64,000 bases of DNA, taken from positions 62,001-126,000 of the forward strand of contig NZ_FOUD01000013.1 in the NCBI RefSeq assembly GCF_900114765.1, in the 5' to 3' direction. The notes beneath the pieces were generated by a model. That model did no database searches and was not told the DNA's origin. It saw nothing but the letters and a program-made list of their open reading frames with translations. The position numbers were made by a program, and so were the translations under genes. The DNA is from Halopseudomonas pachastrellae. GTDB lineage: Bacteria > Pseudomonadota > Gammaproteobacteria > Pseudomonadales > Pseudomonadaceae. Shown here in pieces: positions 18,424 through 27,727 of this stretch; the first letter of the stretch is position 1, and every line of letters begins with the position of its first letter.

Positions 18424-20418
18424 TCAGTCTTGCAGTTGGTCAGCCAGGTTGGAGCCGATCTCCGCGCCGCTGCTGAGTTCGACGTATTGCTGGGTCTCAG
18501 CCTGATAAGCCGGATAGGTCACCTCATCGGTGATGCTTGGGTTACCGGTTTTGGCAAAGTTGGTCCAGATGGTCATCATGCGATCGATCACCTCGTCGTC
18601 TGTGGCATCAAACCCGGCAGATGCCATGATGTCCGCAGGGTCGCCGCGCGAGCCGGATACACCGTTACCGTTCAGGTCGCCAATCATCAGCGGTTGATCG
18701 GTAGCCGGGTCCAACACCAGCCCCAACTGGTAATGGGTAACCACGCTATCGGGCATATTGAACAGATAAGCCAGCTCAGCAGCGTGATAGGCCTGCATAC
18801 CACGAGCGCGCCAACCCGCCGGTTGGTGGGCGAACAGCGTTGCGAACATCGGCTGGGCTTTCAGTGGCGCCATCCAGGGAAAAACGTTAATCGCGCTTGC
18901 GGTTGGCTCTTCGGTGTCATTGGTGTTGATGCTGAACATAAAGGGCACATCGTTATCCTGACCGCTCTCGAACAGCGCACGTTCAGAGATCGGCAGGTAG
19001 TGGTTGTCGATGTTGGTGTACTCCAGCCCGGTCGCAGCAGCGGCGACCTCGTTCCAGGGCGCGGCGCGCATCTCGGCCAGCGAATCAACGCCCATGCGCT
19101 GCTGTACGCTCAGGCCAACCGCTTCGCCATCGGCCAACGTGCGAGTGTCCGGCCGCAGGGTGCCACTCTGACTGATCGCGCGATGAAACAACCCGGCGGC
19201 CTGCGGCGAAGCCATCAACGACAGCACCTTGCGCCCACCACCGGACTCGCCAAAGATGGTCACGTTATCCGGGTTGCCACCAAAGGCAGCGATATTGTCC
19301 TGCACCCACTGCAGCGCCATGATCAGGTCCATCTGGCCGTAGTTGCCTGAGCCTTCATACTCGCTCTCAGCACTCAGCTCGGGATGCGCCAGATAACCGA
19401 ACGCACCCAAACGATGGTTGACCGACACCTGCACCACGCCCTTGGTCACCACGGCCTCGGGGTTGTTGAAGGGTTTAGTGTTACTGGTCAGCGCGGTAAA
19501 GCCACCGCCGTGAAACCACACCATGACCGGCAGATTATCGGCATCCTTGGGCGCGGTGACGTTGAGGTACAGCGAATCCTCACTCATGCCACCTTCACCA
19601 AAGCGTTCCAGCGCCGGGTTTTGCGCGGCCTGATCGCTCCAGGCAACAGCATCACGTACGCCCTCCCAGGGCTCAGCCTGCTGCGGAGCACGCCAGCGCA
19701 GCTCGCCCAGCGGCGGCTTGGCGTAGGGGATACCCAAAAACTGCCAGGTATCATCGGTGGCTGCGAAACCGCGCAACTCGCCACCGGTGGTGGACACCAG
19801 ATGGCGCTCGGAGGTGGAGCGCTGAAAGTGCTCCAGCGCATCGCTCGCCACCGCTACAGTGCGTTCACGTGGGTCGGTATCGGAAAAGGCCCCAGCGGCC
19901 TCAAGGTCAGCAATCAGGCCGGCGATGGCTGCGCGAAAGTCCGACGGACTCTGATCAAACTCGATAGTGCCGGCGACCAGAGACACCTCGTCGCGGATCT
20001 GCGGACTGATCTGGATCCCGTTGTTCAGGTTGCCGTCGGCGTCCAGGCTCTGCAGCAGAATCAACTGGTTGAGGACCCGCTGATCGTCTGCGCCGGCAGC
20101 GCCGTCTACCAGATCAAGCGGCGTCAACAGCTGGCCACCCGCCGCGCTGCCAAGCACCAGATTGCCGATAGCAAAGGTCAGGGTTTCACCGCTGCGGTAG
20201 CTGAACTCACCGCCCTCGCCGGTTTTCGATGCGGCAGTCTGGCTGCCCTGGTAATCAAGCCCGGCTACCGGACTATCGACAAAGGTACCGCTCAGCACAT
20301 CATCGTTGCTGCCGCCACCGCCGCCGCCCAGACAGCCGGCCAGAGGCAAGGCGAGAATCGCCAGTGAAGCGCCTAGCCAGGCTGGACGCCCAGCTCGCTT
20401 TGCGAGTGTGAAGGTCAT
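18424..20418 (-). CDS. Type B carboxylesterase lipoprotein, paralogue 1
   Basis: About 664 residues with the same plan as its neighbour: lipobox LAGC plus a glycine run, a conserved N-terminal domain (TFVDSPVAGLDY, GETLTFAIGNLVLG) and a type B carboxylesterase domain with WFHGGGF, EDSLYLNV and GESGGGRK. GGAGAG supports the ATG at 20418 instead of the ORF maximum at 20514. The catalytic-elbow surroundings and the C-terminal third differ clearly from the partner, suggesting different substrates. The upstream leader of about 450 bp carries a palindrome at 20780. Confidence 0.85.
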   Translation of the reverse strand: MTFTLAKRAGRPAWLGASLAILALPLAGCLGGGGGGSNDDVLSGTFVDSPVAGLDYQGSQTAASKTGEGGEFSYRSGETLTFAIGNLVLGSAAGGQLLTPLDLVDGAAGADDQRVLNQLILLQSLDADGNLNNGIQISPQIRDEVSLVAGTIEFDQSPSDFRAAIAGLIADLEAAGAFSDTDPRERTVAVASDALEHFQRSTSERHLVSTTGGELRGFAATDDTWQFLGIPYAKPPLGELRWRAPQQAEPWEGVRDAVAWSDQAAQNPALERFGEGGMSEDSLYLNVTAPKDADNLPVMVWFHGGGFTALTSNTKPFNNPEAVVTKGVVQVSVNHRLGAFGYLAHPELSAESEYEGSGNYGQMDLIMALQWVQDNIAAFGGNPDNVTIFGESGGGRKVLSLMASPQAAGLFHRAISQSGTLRPDTRTLADGEAVGLSVQQRMGVDSLAEMRAAPWNEVAAAATGLEYTNIDNHYLPISERALFESGQDNDVPFMFSINTNDTEEPTASAINVFPWMAPLKAQPMFATLFAHQPAGWRARGMQAYHAAELAYLFNMPDSVVTHYQLGLVLDPATDQPLMIGDLNGNGVSGSRGDPADIMASAGFDATDDEVIDRMMTIWTNFAKTGNPSITDEVTYPAYQAETQQYVELSSGAEIGSNLADQLQD

Positions 20419-20872
20419 ACCGCTCTCCGCGTGTTGTTGTAATTGGGACCCGGCACCGACCGGGGTCGGTAGCGAATCTGACCTGAGCATAGGTAGTGAG
20501 CCACGCAGCAACAACAGCTAAAAAACCACTGAGACAGCACCTTCGAATTGAGCCAAAAAAGAAAAACGACCCATCGGTCACCTGCAAAACCTTTTGGTCA
20601 AAGCAGGCCTAATTAACACACCAAAGTCGGTATAAACGTTCATTCCGCTTATCAAGCCAACCCGTTTCGTCTTGTCCCGAGGTGTGTGCTGAACAATTTA
20701 TGGCGCTCTTTTTTCGTCTGTTCGGAGAACCGCATGGGGAGACAAAAAGCATCGAGTCGTAGGCTTAAAAACGCCGTTATGAATGATCATTCACAATGCT
20801 AATTCCAATAGTGGCAGCACAGAAACGCCTCGGGCGCCATCGCGGCGCCCGAGGGTTAAAGCACAAATCAGA
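20419..20872. other. AT-rich non-coding gap upstream of the esterase operon
   Basis: No gene is visible. The stretch holds the esterase promoter region and is richer in A/T than its surroundings. A perfect 14-bp palindrome at 20780-20793 is the only structured element noticed. Confidence 0.6.
20780..20793. promoter_or_regulatory. Perfect palindrome, possible regulator site
   Basis: TGAATGATCATTCA is a perfect 14-bp dyad of the kind bound by TetR-type repressors. It is 360 bp upstream of the esterase start and 80 bp beyond the end of the KatG fragment. No TetR gene is in the window, so the assignment is tentative. Confidence 0.35.
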
Positions 20873-21638
<766 letters not shown>

Positions 21639-23762
21639 GTGTCAAACTCAGGTAAGTGCCCATACAACCCCGCTGGCCAAGGAACAGCCAACCTTGATTG
21701 GTGGCCCAACCAATTACGTGTCGATCTGTTGAACCAACACTCTGAGCGCTCCAACCCACTGGGTGACGATTTCAACTACGCCGCTGAGTTCAAGAAGATC
21801 AACTATTCAGAACTCAAGGGCGACATCAAGAAGGCCATGACCGACTCCCAAGAGTGGTGGCCGGCTGACTGGGGCAACTACGGTGGCCTCTTCATCCGCA
21901 TGGCTTGGCACAGCGCCGGCACCTACCGCCTGGTTGACGGCCGTGGTGGTGCGGGTCGCGGCCAGCACCGCTTTGCCCCGCTGGGCTCCTGGCCGGACAA
22001 TGCCAACCTGGATAAAAGCCGCCGCCTGCTTTGGCCGGTGAAGCAGAAGTACGGCCAGAAAATCAGCTGGGCCGACCTGTTTGTGCTGGCGGGCAACATT
22101 GCGCTGGAAGCCTCGGGCTTCCGCACCTTTGGCTTCGCGGCCGGCCGCATCGACAGCTGGGAGCCGGACAACGACGTCAACTGGGGTGTAGAAAAAGCCT
22201 GGCTAGAACACCGTAAATCCGAAGCCCTGAAAGACAGCCCTCTGTCGGCCACCGAAATGGGTCTGATCTACGTCAACCCGGAAGGCCCCGAGGCCAGCGG
22301 CGACCCCAAATCCGCCGCCCCCTTTATTCGCGCAACCTTTGGCAATATGGCGATGGACGATGAAGAAATCGTCGCGCTGATTGCCGGCGGCCACACCCTG
22401 GGCAAAACTCACGGCGCGGTGCCTGGCGACATGATCGGTCCGGACCCGGAAGGCGCTCCCATTGAATCCATGGGCCTGGGCTGGACCAGCGGCCAGGGCA
22501 GCGGCGTCGGCAAAGATTCAATCACCTCAGGCCTTGAGGTCATCTGGACGCAAACGCCCACCCAGTGGAGCAACTACTTCTTCGAGAACCTGTTCAAGTA
22601 CGAATGGGTGCAGACTCGCTCGCCGGCTGGCGCCATTCAGTGGGAAGCCAAAGACGCGCCCGAGATCATGCCCGACCCCTTCGACCCGTCGAAGAAGCGC
22701 AAGCCGACCATGCTGACCACCGACCTCACCCTGCGCTTTGACCCGGAGTTCGAGAAGATCTCGCGCAAGTTCCTCAACGATCCGCAGGCCTTCAACGAAG
22801 CCTTTGCCCGCGCCTGGTTCAAGCTGACCCACCGAGACATGGGGCCGAAAGCCCGCTACCTTGGCCCGGAAGTACCGAAGGAAGACCTGATCTGGCAAGA
22901 CCCGCTACCGGCCGCCGGCCCGCTGCCTTCCGCCGCCGACATTGACGATGCCAAGGCCAAGATCGACGAACTGGGCCTCAGCGTTGCCGAGCTGGTGTCG
23001 CTGGGCTGGGCGTCAGCGGCAACCTACCGCAACGGCGACAAGCGGGGCGGTGCCAACGGAGCGCGCATTGCCCTGCACCCGCAACGCGGCTGGGACGTCA
23101 ACAAGGTCGCCGTCGGCGCGCTGACTCAGCTTGAAGGCATCAAGGCTAGCACCAAGCTGTCGCTGGCCGACCTGATCGTGCTGGCCGGTAACCTGGGCGT
23201 CGAGAAGGCCGCCAAGGCCGCAGGCGTGGCCGTCAAGGTGCCGTTCTCGCCAGGTCGGGTAGATGCCCTGCAGGAACAGACCGAGGTACACACCACGGAG
23301 TACCTGAAAGGCGTGGCGGACGGCTTCCGTAACTGGAAAGCCTCCGGCATCGACATCAGCGATGAAGTATTACTGGTCGACAAGGCCCAGCAGCTGAGCC
23401 TGACTGCACCTGAGATGACCGCACTGGTCGGCGGCCTGCGCGTACTGGGCGCCAACTGGGACGGCAGCAGCCACGGCGTGTTCACCGACAAGGTTGGCGT
23501 GCTGAGCACTGACTTCTTCGTCAACGTGCTGGACATGGCCACCGTCTGGAAGCCTAACGGCGAGCACTACGACGGCCTGGACCGCAAGAGCGGCAAGCCG
23601 AAGTTCACCGCCACCCGCGCGGACCTGGTGTTCGGCTCCAACTCCATCCTGCGTGCCTACTCCGAGGTGTACGCCTCCGCAGATGGCAAGGAGAAGCTGG
23701 TCAAGGATTTCGTCGCCGCCTGGACCAAGGTGATGAACCTGGATCGCTTTGATCTGATCTGA
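21639..23762 (+). CDS. katG: Catalase-peroxidase KatG
   Basis: A 707-residue bifunctional heme catalase-peroxidase, cytoplasmic, which removes hydrogen peroxide. The distal site is [12 protein letters not shown] (Arg, Trp, His) and the proximal heme His is in [13 protein letters not shown]. Both tandem peroxidase-like domains are complete, ending in NLDRFDLI. I choose GTG at 21639 because AAGGAG lies 6 nt upstream and the product then begins with the typical [10 protein letters not shown]; the ATG at 21585 would add 18 residues. It is transcribed alone and has a hairpin after its stop. Confidence 0.95.
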   Translation: MSNSGKCPYNPAGQGTANLDWWPNQLRVDLLNQHSERSNPLGDDFNYAAEFKKINYSELKGDIKKAMTDSQEWWPADWGNYGGLFIRMAWHSAGTYRLVDGRGGAGRGQHRFAPLGSWPDNANLDKSRRLLWPVKQKYGQKISWADLFVLAGNIALEASGFRTFGFAAGRIDSWEPDNDVNWGVEKAWLEHRKSEALKDSPLSATEMGLIYVNPEGPEASGDPKSAAPFIRATFGNMAMDDEEIVALIAGGHTLGKTHGAVPGDMIGPDPEGAPIESMGLGWTSGQGSGVGKDSITSGLEVIWTQTPTQWSNYFFENLFKYEWVQTRSPAGAIQWEAKDAPEIMPDPFDPSKKRKPTMLTTDLTLRFDPEFEKISRKFLNDPQAFNEAFARAWFKLTHRDMGPKARYLGPEVPKEDLIWQDPLPAAGPLPSAADIDDAKAKIDELGLSVAELVSLGWASAATYRNGDKRGGANGARIALHPQRGWDVNKVAVGALTQLEGIKASTKLSLADLIVLAGNLGVEKAAKAAGVAVKVPFSPGRVDALQEQTEVHTTEYLKGVADGFRNWKASGIDISDEVLLVDKAQQLSLTAPEMTALVGGLRVLGANWDGSSHGVFTDKVGVLSTDFFVNVLDMATVWKPNGEHYDGLDRKSGKPKFTATRADLVFGSNSILRAYSEVYASADGKEKLVKDFVAAWTKVMNLDRFDLI

Positions 23763-23785
23763 GCCGATATGCCAACCAGCGGTAA

Positions 23786-23814
23786 CACAGCGCCTTCCTC
23801 GTGAAGGCGCTGTG
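23786..23814. terminator. Hairpin between katG and selC
   Basis: CACAGCGCCTTC, loop CTCGT, GAAGGCGCTGTG is a perfect 12-bp stem. It sits 24 bp after the katG stop and 22 bp beyond the 3' end of the opposing tRNA gene, so it can end both transcripts. No T-run follows. Confidence 0.6.
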
Positions 23815-23835
23815 CATTGCGCAGGAACCACAAAA

Positions 23836-23930
23836 TGGCGGAAGGACATGGGAGTCGAACCCACCAGACACGCGTTGCGCATCTCACCGGAGTTGAAGTC
23901 CGGGCGCCCCACCGGGGACGATGTCCATCC
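23836..23930 (-). tRNA. selC: tRNA-Sec (anticodon TCA)
   Basis: A 95-base tRNA of the oversized selenocysteine type. The 5' end GGATGGACAT pairs with ATGTCCTTCC before GCCA (one T-T mismatch). The anticodon loop is ACTTCAACT with TCA, there is a long variable arm (GAGATGCGCAACGCG) and the T loop contains GGTTCGACTCC. CCA is encoded. It is the adaptor that SelA charges and SelB delivers at UGA, and it lies directly after selB. Confidence 0.95.
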
Positions 23931-23945
23931 ATTGCAGCAGCCGGC

Positions 23946-25805
23946 TCAGCCAGCCACCAGAAAACGTTGCTCGCGCACAAAGCGGGTCACGCCCGCGCGA
24001 TCCAGATACTCCAGTATCTGAATGGTCAGGTTGCGGCCGATGCCCGAGGCATCACGGTACTGGGCCGCATTGAAACTGCCGGACGGCGAGTCTGCCACCA
24101 ACTGCCGCGCTACCGCTACCAACCCTTCCACCTGTGATGGCAGGTAATAACGGTTCGGCGCCACCGCGATCAATTCGCCAGAGCGCTGCATGCGCAGCAA
24201 GAAGGCTTTGAGTGCTACCAGCTCCATCTCCAGCGCGGTCGCCAGCTCACCGACAATCGGCGGGCGCAGGCCGCCGGGCGCCAGTTCGGCGACAACCCGC
24301 GCCAGCAGTTCAGTATCGCCAACCTGCAACTGCGGCTGATGCTCCGGCAGGTGCAGTGCCCATGCAGTGCGCTGCAACCGTCCCTCGGTCTGCCAGCGCT
24401 GCAGCAGTTGCCGCGCCAACGGTAACGGCAGTTGCAGACAGCCGACCAAGCCGATCTGCCCTTCCCCCGGCCCAAGCAACTCGGGGTGCTGTTGGTGCCA
24501 ATCGGCCAGACGTTCGGCCAAATGCTGCCACCGTGCTTCGCAAAATGGCTCCGTAACTGCAACCCGCTGGCCAGCCGCCGCCAGTACGATCAACCCTGCA
24601 TCCGGGAGCAACTGTTCCAGCTGCTCGGCGGGCAAATTCAATTTCAGCGCCAGTTCGGGCAACGCCACCGCGCCCTGCTGCAGCGCTGCGGCCAGCACCT
24701 CACTCGGCGTGCTGGCATTCGACCAGGCAGCCAGCAGCGCCAGCCGCTGCGGCTTGCTGCGACCGCGGCCCACACCCTGCGGATCCAGTACCCGACCGCC
24801 ACCCAGCGTGGTGTTGGCCGCCGGGTCGCGAATGATAAAGCGATCTCCCCAGACCGCAGACACCGGCTGTTCCAGCATCAGCTGCGCCAGCCCCGCGGCC
24901 TCATCCAGCAGCACCACCCGTACCGAATGGATCGCCGTGCCCAGATGCAACTGCAGCACGCCACGGTGCCAATGGCTCTCGGGTAACTGCGTAAGGGAAA
25001 CATCAAGCCGATCACTGAGCGGCAACACCTGCTCGCTCAGCCAGTCGCCGCGCTGGGGCTGGTCTGCCGACACCGCGCCACCCAGATTGAGCGCACAGCG
25101 TTGTCCGGCATGAACCTCGGCAACCTCGCTGGAGGCCCGTTGCAGGCTGCGCACCCGCACCTCCTGCCCATGCAGCCAGAGCTTTTGCCCCACCTGCAGC
25201 CGACCGCTGACCAGCGTGCCGGTCACCACACAGCCCGCCCCGGCAATGCTGAAGCGGCGGTCAATCATGAAGCGCGCCGGGCTGTCGCTTGGCCGCGTCT
25301 CGCGCTGTTCCGCCTGTTGCTGCAGCGCCTGACGCAGCGCGTCAATGCCCTGCCCGCTGGTGCTGGAAACCCGCCATACGTCCGCATTGGCCCAACCCGC
25401 CTCGGCGGCCAGCGCCTGCACCTGCTCGACAACACGCTCGCGCTGAGCGTCGTCCACCAGATCACAACGGCTGATCACCAACCCCAGCTCGCGCACGCCC
25501 AGCAGTTGCAGAATTGCCAGATGCTCGCGGGTCTGCGGCATCACGCCGTCATCGGCCGCTACGACCAGCAGCGCCATATCCACCCCGGCAACCCCCGCCA
25601 GCATGGTGCCGATAAAGCGCTCGTGGCCGGGCACATCGATAAAGCCCAGCGGCTCGCCGGTCTCACTCGGCAACCAGGCAAAGCCCAGCTCGATGGTCAG
25701 CCCGCGGCGCTTTTCTTCGGCCAACCGGTCGGTATCCACTCCGGTCAGGGCATGAATCAGGGTAGTTTTGCCGTGATCAACGTGGCCGGCGGTGGCAATG
25801 ATCAC
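23946..25805 (-). CDS. selB: Selenocysteine-specific elongation factor SelB
   Basis: A 619-residue GTPase that carries Sec-tRNA to UGA codons marked by a SECIS hairpin. The EF-Tu-like part has GHVDHGKTTLIHAL (G1), DVPGHE (G3) and VISRCDLV in place of NKxD. The C-terminal 250 residues are the winged-helix array that binds the mRNA hairpin. The start is GTG at 25805, overlapping the selA stop (GTGA). It is the last protein gene of the operon. Confidence 0.95.
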   Translation of the reverse strand: MIIATAGHVDHGKTTLIHALTGVDTDRLAEEKRRGLTIELGFAWLPSETGEPLGFIDVPGHERFIGTMLAGVAGVDMALLVVAADDGVMPQTREHLAILQLLGVRELGLVISRCDLVDDAQRERVVEQVQALAAEAGWANADVWRVSSTSGQGIDALRQALQQQAEQRETRPSDSPARFMIDRRFSIAGAGCVVTGTLVSGRLQVGQKLWLHGQEVRVRSLQRASSEVAEVHAGQRCALNLGGAVSADQPQRGDWLSEQVLPLSDRLDVSLTQLPESHWHRGVLQLHLGTAIHSVRVVLLDEAAGLAQLMLEQPVSAVWGDRFIIRDPAANTTLGGGRVLDPQGVGRGRSKPQRLALLAAWSNASTPSEVLAAALQQGAVALPELALKLNLPAEQLEQLLPDAGLIVLAAAGQRVAVTEPFCEARWQHLAERLADWHQQHPELLGPGEGQIGLVGCLQLPLPLARQLLQRWQTEGRLQRTAWALHLPEHQPQLQVGDTELLARVVAELAPGGLRPPIVGELATALEMELVALKAFLLRMQRSGELIAVAPNRYYLPSQVEGLVAVARQLVADSPSGSFNAAQYRDASGIGRNLTIQILEYLDRAGVTRFVREQRFLVAG

Positions 25806-27181
25806 GCGTCGCTTTCCAGCGCGGACAGCAACACCTGCGGCTGCTCCAGACAGCGGCAGTCGAGCAGCAGGCTGTCATCGGCAATCCGTCCGATTACCGG
25901 CTGCGGCAGCCGGCGCAGTCGCTCGGCCAACTGCCGCAATGCGCGACTGCGCTCCCGCCGATTGCCGCTGGCGCTGCGCAGCCGCAGGGCCGCGCTGGGC
26001 AGAACGTCCAGCGGCAGTGACCCAGAGCCAATCTGGCTGCTGACCGCGCAAACATCTACCGCAAAGCCGTCCCCCACCCAGCGCTGCAGATCAGGCAGCA
26101 GTGCCGCGCAGGTCTGCTGAATCGACTCGGCACTGCGGGTCAGCAGGCGCAGGGTCGGCACCCGCTGCACCAGCGTGTCCGGGTCGGCGTATAACCGCAG
26201 TACCGCTTCCAGCGCTGCCAGGGTCATCTTGTCGCAGCGCAGCGCGCGCTTGAGCGGGCTTTTGCGAATGCGCGCGATCAGGTCGGCGCGTCCGGCGATG
26301 ATGCCGGCCTGCGGGCCGCCCAGCAGTTTGTCGCCGCTGAAGGTCACCACGTCCACACCTTGCGCCAGCACCTGCGCGACCACTGGCTCAGCCGGCAAAC
26401 CCAATGCCTGCAGATCAATCAGCGAGCCACTGCCCAAGTCCACCGCCAGCGGTACACTGTGCTCGCGGGCAATCGCCGCCAGCTGCGACTCATCCAGCGC
26501 CGTGCTGAAGCCATCAATGCGGTAGTTGCTGGTATGCGCCTTGAGCAGCAGCGCGGTGCGCGGACCCACGGCTTCACTGTAGTCTCGCGGGTGGGTACGG
26601 TTGGTGGCGCCAACCTCGCGCAGCTTGCAGCCGGCGCGGGCCATGATGTCCGGCAGCCGAAAAGAGCCGCCGATCTCGATCAGCTCACCGCGCGACACCA
26701 CTACCTCGCGGCGGTTTGCCAGGGCATTGAGCACCAGCAGCACGGCAGCGGCGTTGTTGTTGACCACGGTCGCGGCCTCGGCGCCGGTCAGACGACAGAT
26801 CCACTGCTCAACGTGATCGTCACGGTCGCCGCGTTGCCCGCTGACGAGATCGAACTCCAGATTGCTCGCCCCGAGCGCGACCGCGTTCATCGCCGCCACC
26901 GCTTCCGGCGGCAACGGCGCGCGGCCGAGATTGGTATGTAGCACGGTCCCGGTCAAGTTCAGCACCGGGCGCATGGAGGGCGCCAGCGTCGCCAGCAGGT
27001 GCTGACGCAGCCAATGCACCAGCGCCTCCTCGTCGCTGATCTGCCCGTCGCGCCACAGCTGCAGCGCGGCACGCACGCCATCGAGCACCAGCGCGCGGCC
27101 GTGATCGGCAATTAGTTGCTGCACCAGCGGCCAGGCCAAAACCCGGTCGACCGCTGGCGGTCGGTTGATGGCGGCCGTCAT
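25802..27181 (-). CDS. selA: L-seryl-tRNA(Sec) selenium transferase SelA
   Basis: A 459-residue PLP enzyme that converts Ser-tRNA(Sec) to Sec-tRNA(Sec) using selenophosphate. The PLP lysine is in TFSGDKLLGGPQAG; the N-terminal tRNA-binding part and NLTGTVLHTNLGRAPLP are typical. Length is normal for the family. It begins 15 bp after the selenoprotein stop and overlaps selB, so translation factors and target are co-transcribed. SelD, which makes selenophosphate, is not in the window. Confidence 0.95.
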   Translation of the reverse strand: MTAAINRPPAVDRVLAWPLVQQLIADHGRALVLDGVRAALQLWRDGQISDEEALVHWLRQHLLATLAPSMRPVLNLTGTVLHTNLGRAPLPPEAVAAMNAVALGASNLEFDLVSGQRGDRDDHVEQWICRLTGAEAATVVNNNAAAVLLVLNALANRREVVVSRGELIEIGGSFRLPDIMARAGCKLREVGATNRTHPRDYSEAVGPRTALLLKAHTSNYRIDGFSTALDESQLAAIAREHSVPLAVDLGSGSLIDLQALGLPAEPVVAQVLAQGVDVVTFSGDKLLGGPQAGIIAGRADLIARIRKSPLKRALRCDKMTLAALEAVLRLYADPDTLVQRVPTLRLLTRSAESIQQTCAALLPDLQRWVGDGFAVDVCAVSSQIGSGSLPLDVLPSAALRLRSASGNRRERSRALRQLAERLRRLPQPVIGRIADDSLLLDCRCLEQPQVLLSALESDA

Positions 27182-27196
27182 GCGGCCACCTGCGGC

Positions 27197-27727
27197 TCAG
27201 TCTGCGTCGCCGCTTTGCAGCAGGCGCAGAATCTCTGCCAGCGCGCCATCGGCAAGCGCGCGCATTTCATCGTCGGTGCGGTCCTGGATCGGATGCGGAA
27301 CAAAGACCATGGCCGGATCAAAGCCAAGGGCCTTCGACTGCAACGCCGCGGCCTGTACAAATTCACTGGAGGCAACCCCTACTCCCGGGATCTGACGCGA
27401 CTCCAGGTCTGCGATGTCATGCATACAGCACGACGTGCAAGACCCTCAGTCGGCCAGACCTTCCACCAGCAGATCCACCTCGGCGGCCATCTGCTGCTTG
27501 AGTTCAGTCGGGGCAATGCGGGTGAAGGTGGGCTTGGCGTAACGCTTCACCTCGATACCCATGTCTGCCAGTTGCTCCTCGATGCGATCGAGAAAGACGT
27601 TGCCGCGCGGCTTGGAGATATCCAGCAGCCCCACCACCTTGCCTTCAAGGCTGGTTGGACGTGCCAGACGCGCGCGTTGGGCCGGCGCGCGTTCTGCGGT
27701 CGGATCAAGCAGTATGTTGTCGGTCAT
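27197..27727 (-). CDS. UGSC selenoprotein with in-frame TGA selenocysteine
   Basis: Read through the TGA at 27446-27448, this is one 176-residue protein. Residues 1-93 end in VEGLAD, Sec is residue 94, and the frame continues as GSCTSCC-MHDIADLES to a normal TGA at 27197. The motif U-G-S-C is that of the UGSC family known from selenoproteome surveys; its function is unknown, but a redox-active Sec/Cys pair is likely. The frame is uninterrupted on both sides, the hairpin after the TGA fits a bacterial SECIS, and selA, selB and selC lie next door. Standard gene finders would split it in two. Its ATG overlaps the stop of the thioredoxin-like gene (ATGA). Confidence 0.9.
27406..27444 (-). promoter_or_regulatory. 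SECIS-like hairpin directly after the Sec codon
   Basis: Starting 12 bases after TGA, GTCGTGC, loop TGTAT, GCATGAC forms a 7-bp stem with one G-T pair (27416-27434). An outer stem GGTCT(T)GC with GCAGACC extends it. The loop G is second in the loop and 20 bases after the UGA, which fits the bacterial SECIS rule of a G among the first two loop bases at 16-37 bases. It would recruit SelB. Confidence 0.75.

Noticed and set aside
20419-20514. N-terminal extension of carboxylesterase paralogue 1
   Set aside because: It would place 32 residues before the lipoprotein signal; GGAGAG marks the ATG at 20418.
27197-27424. A separate 75-residue gene starting MHDIADLES
   Set aside because: It is in the same frame as the upstream ORF across TGA 27446 and belongs to the selenoprotein.
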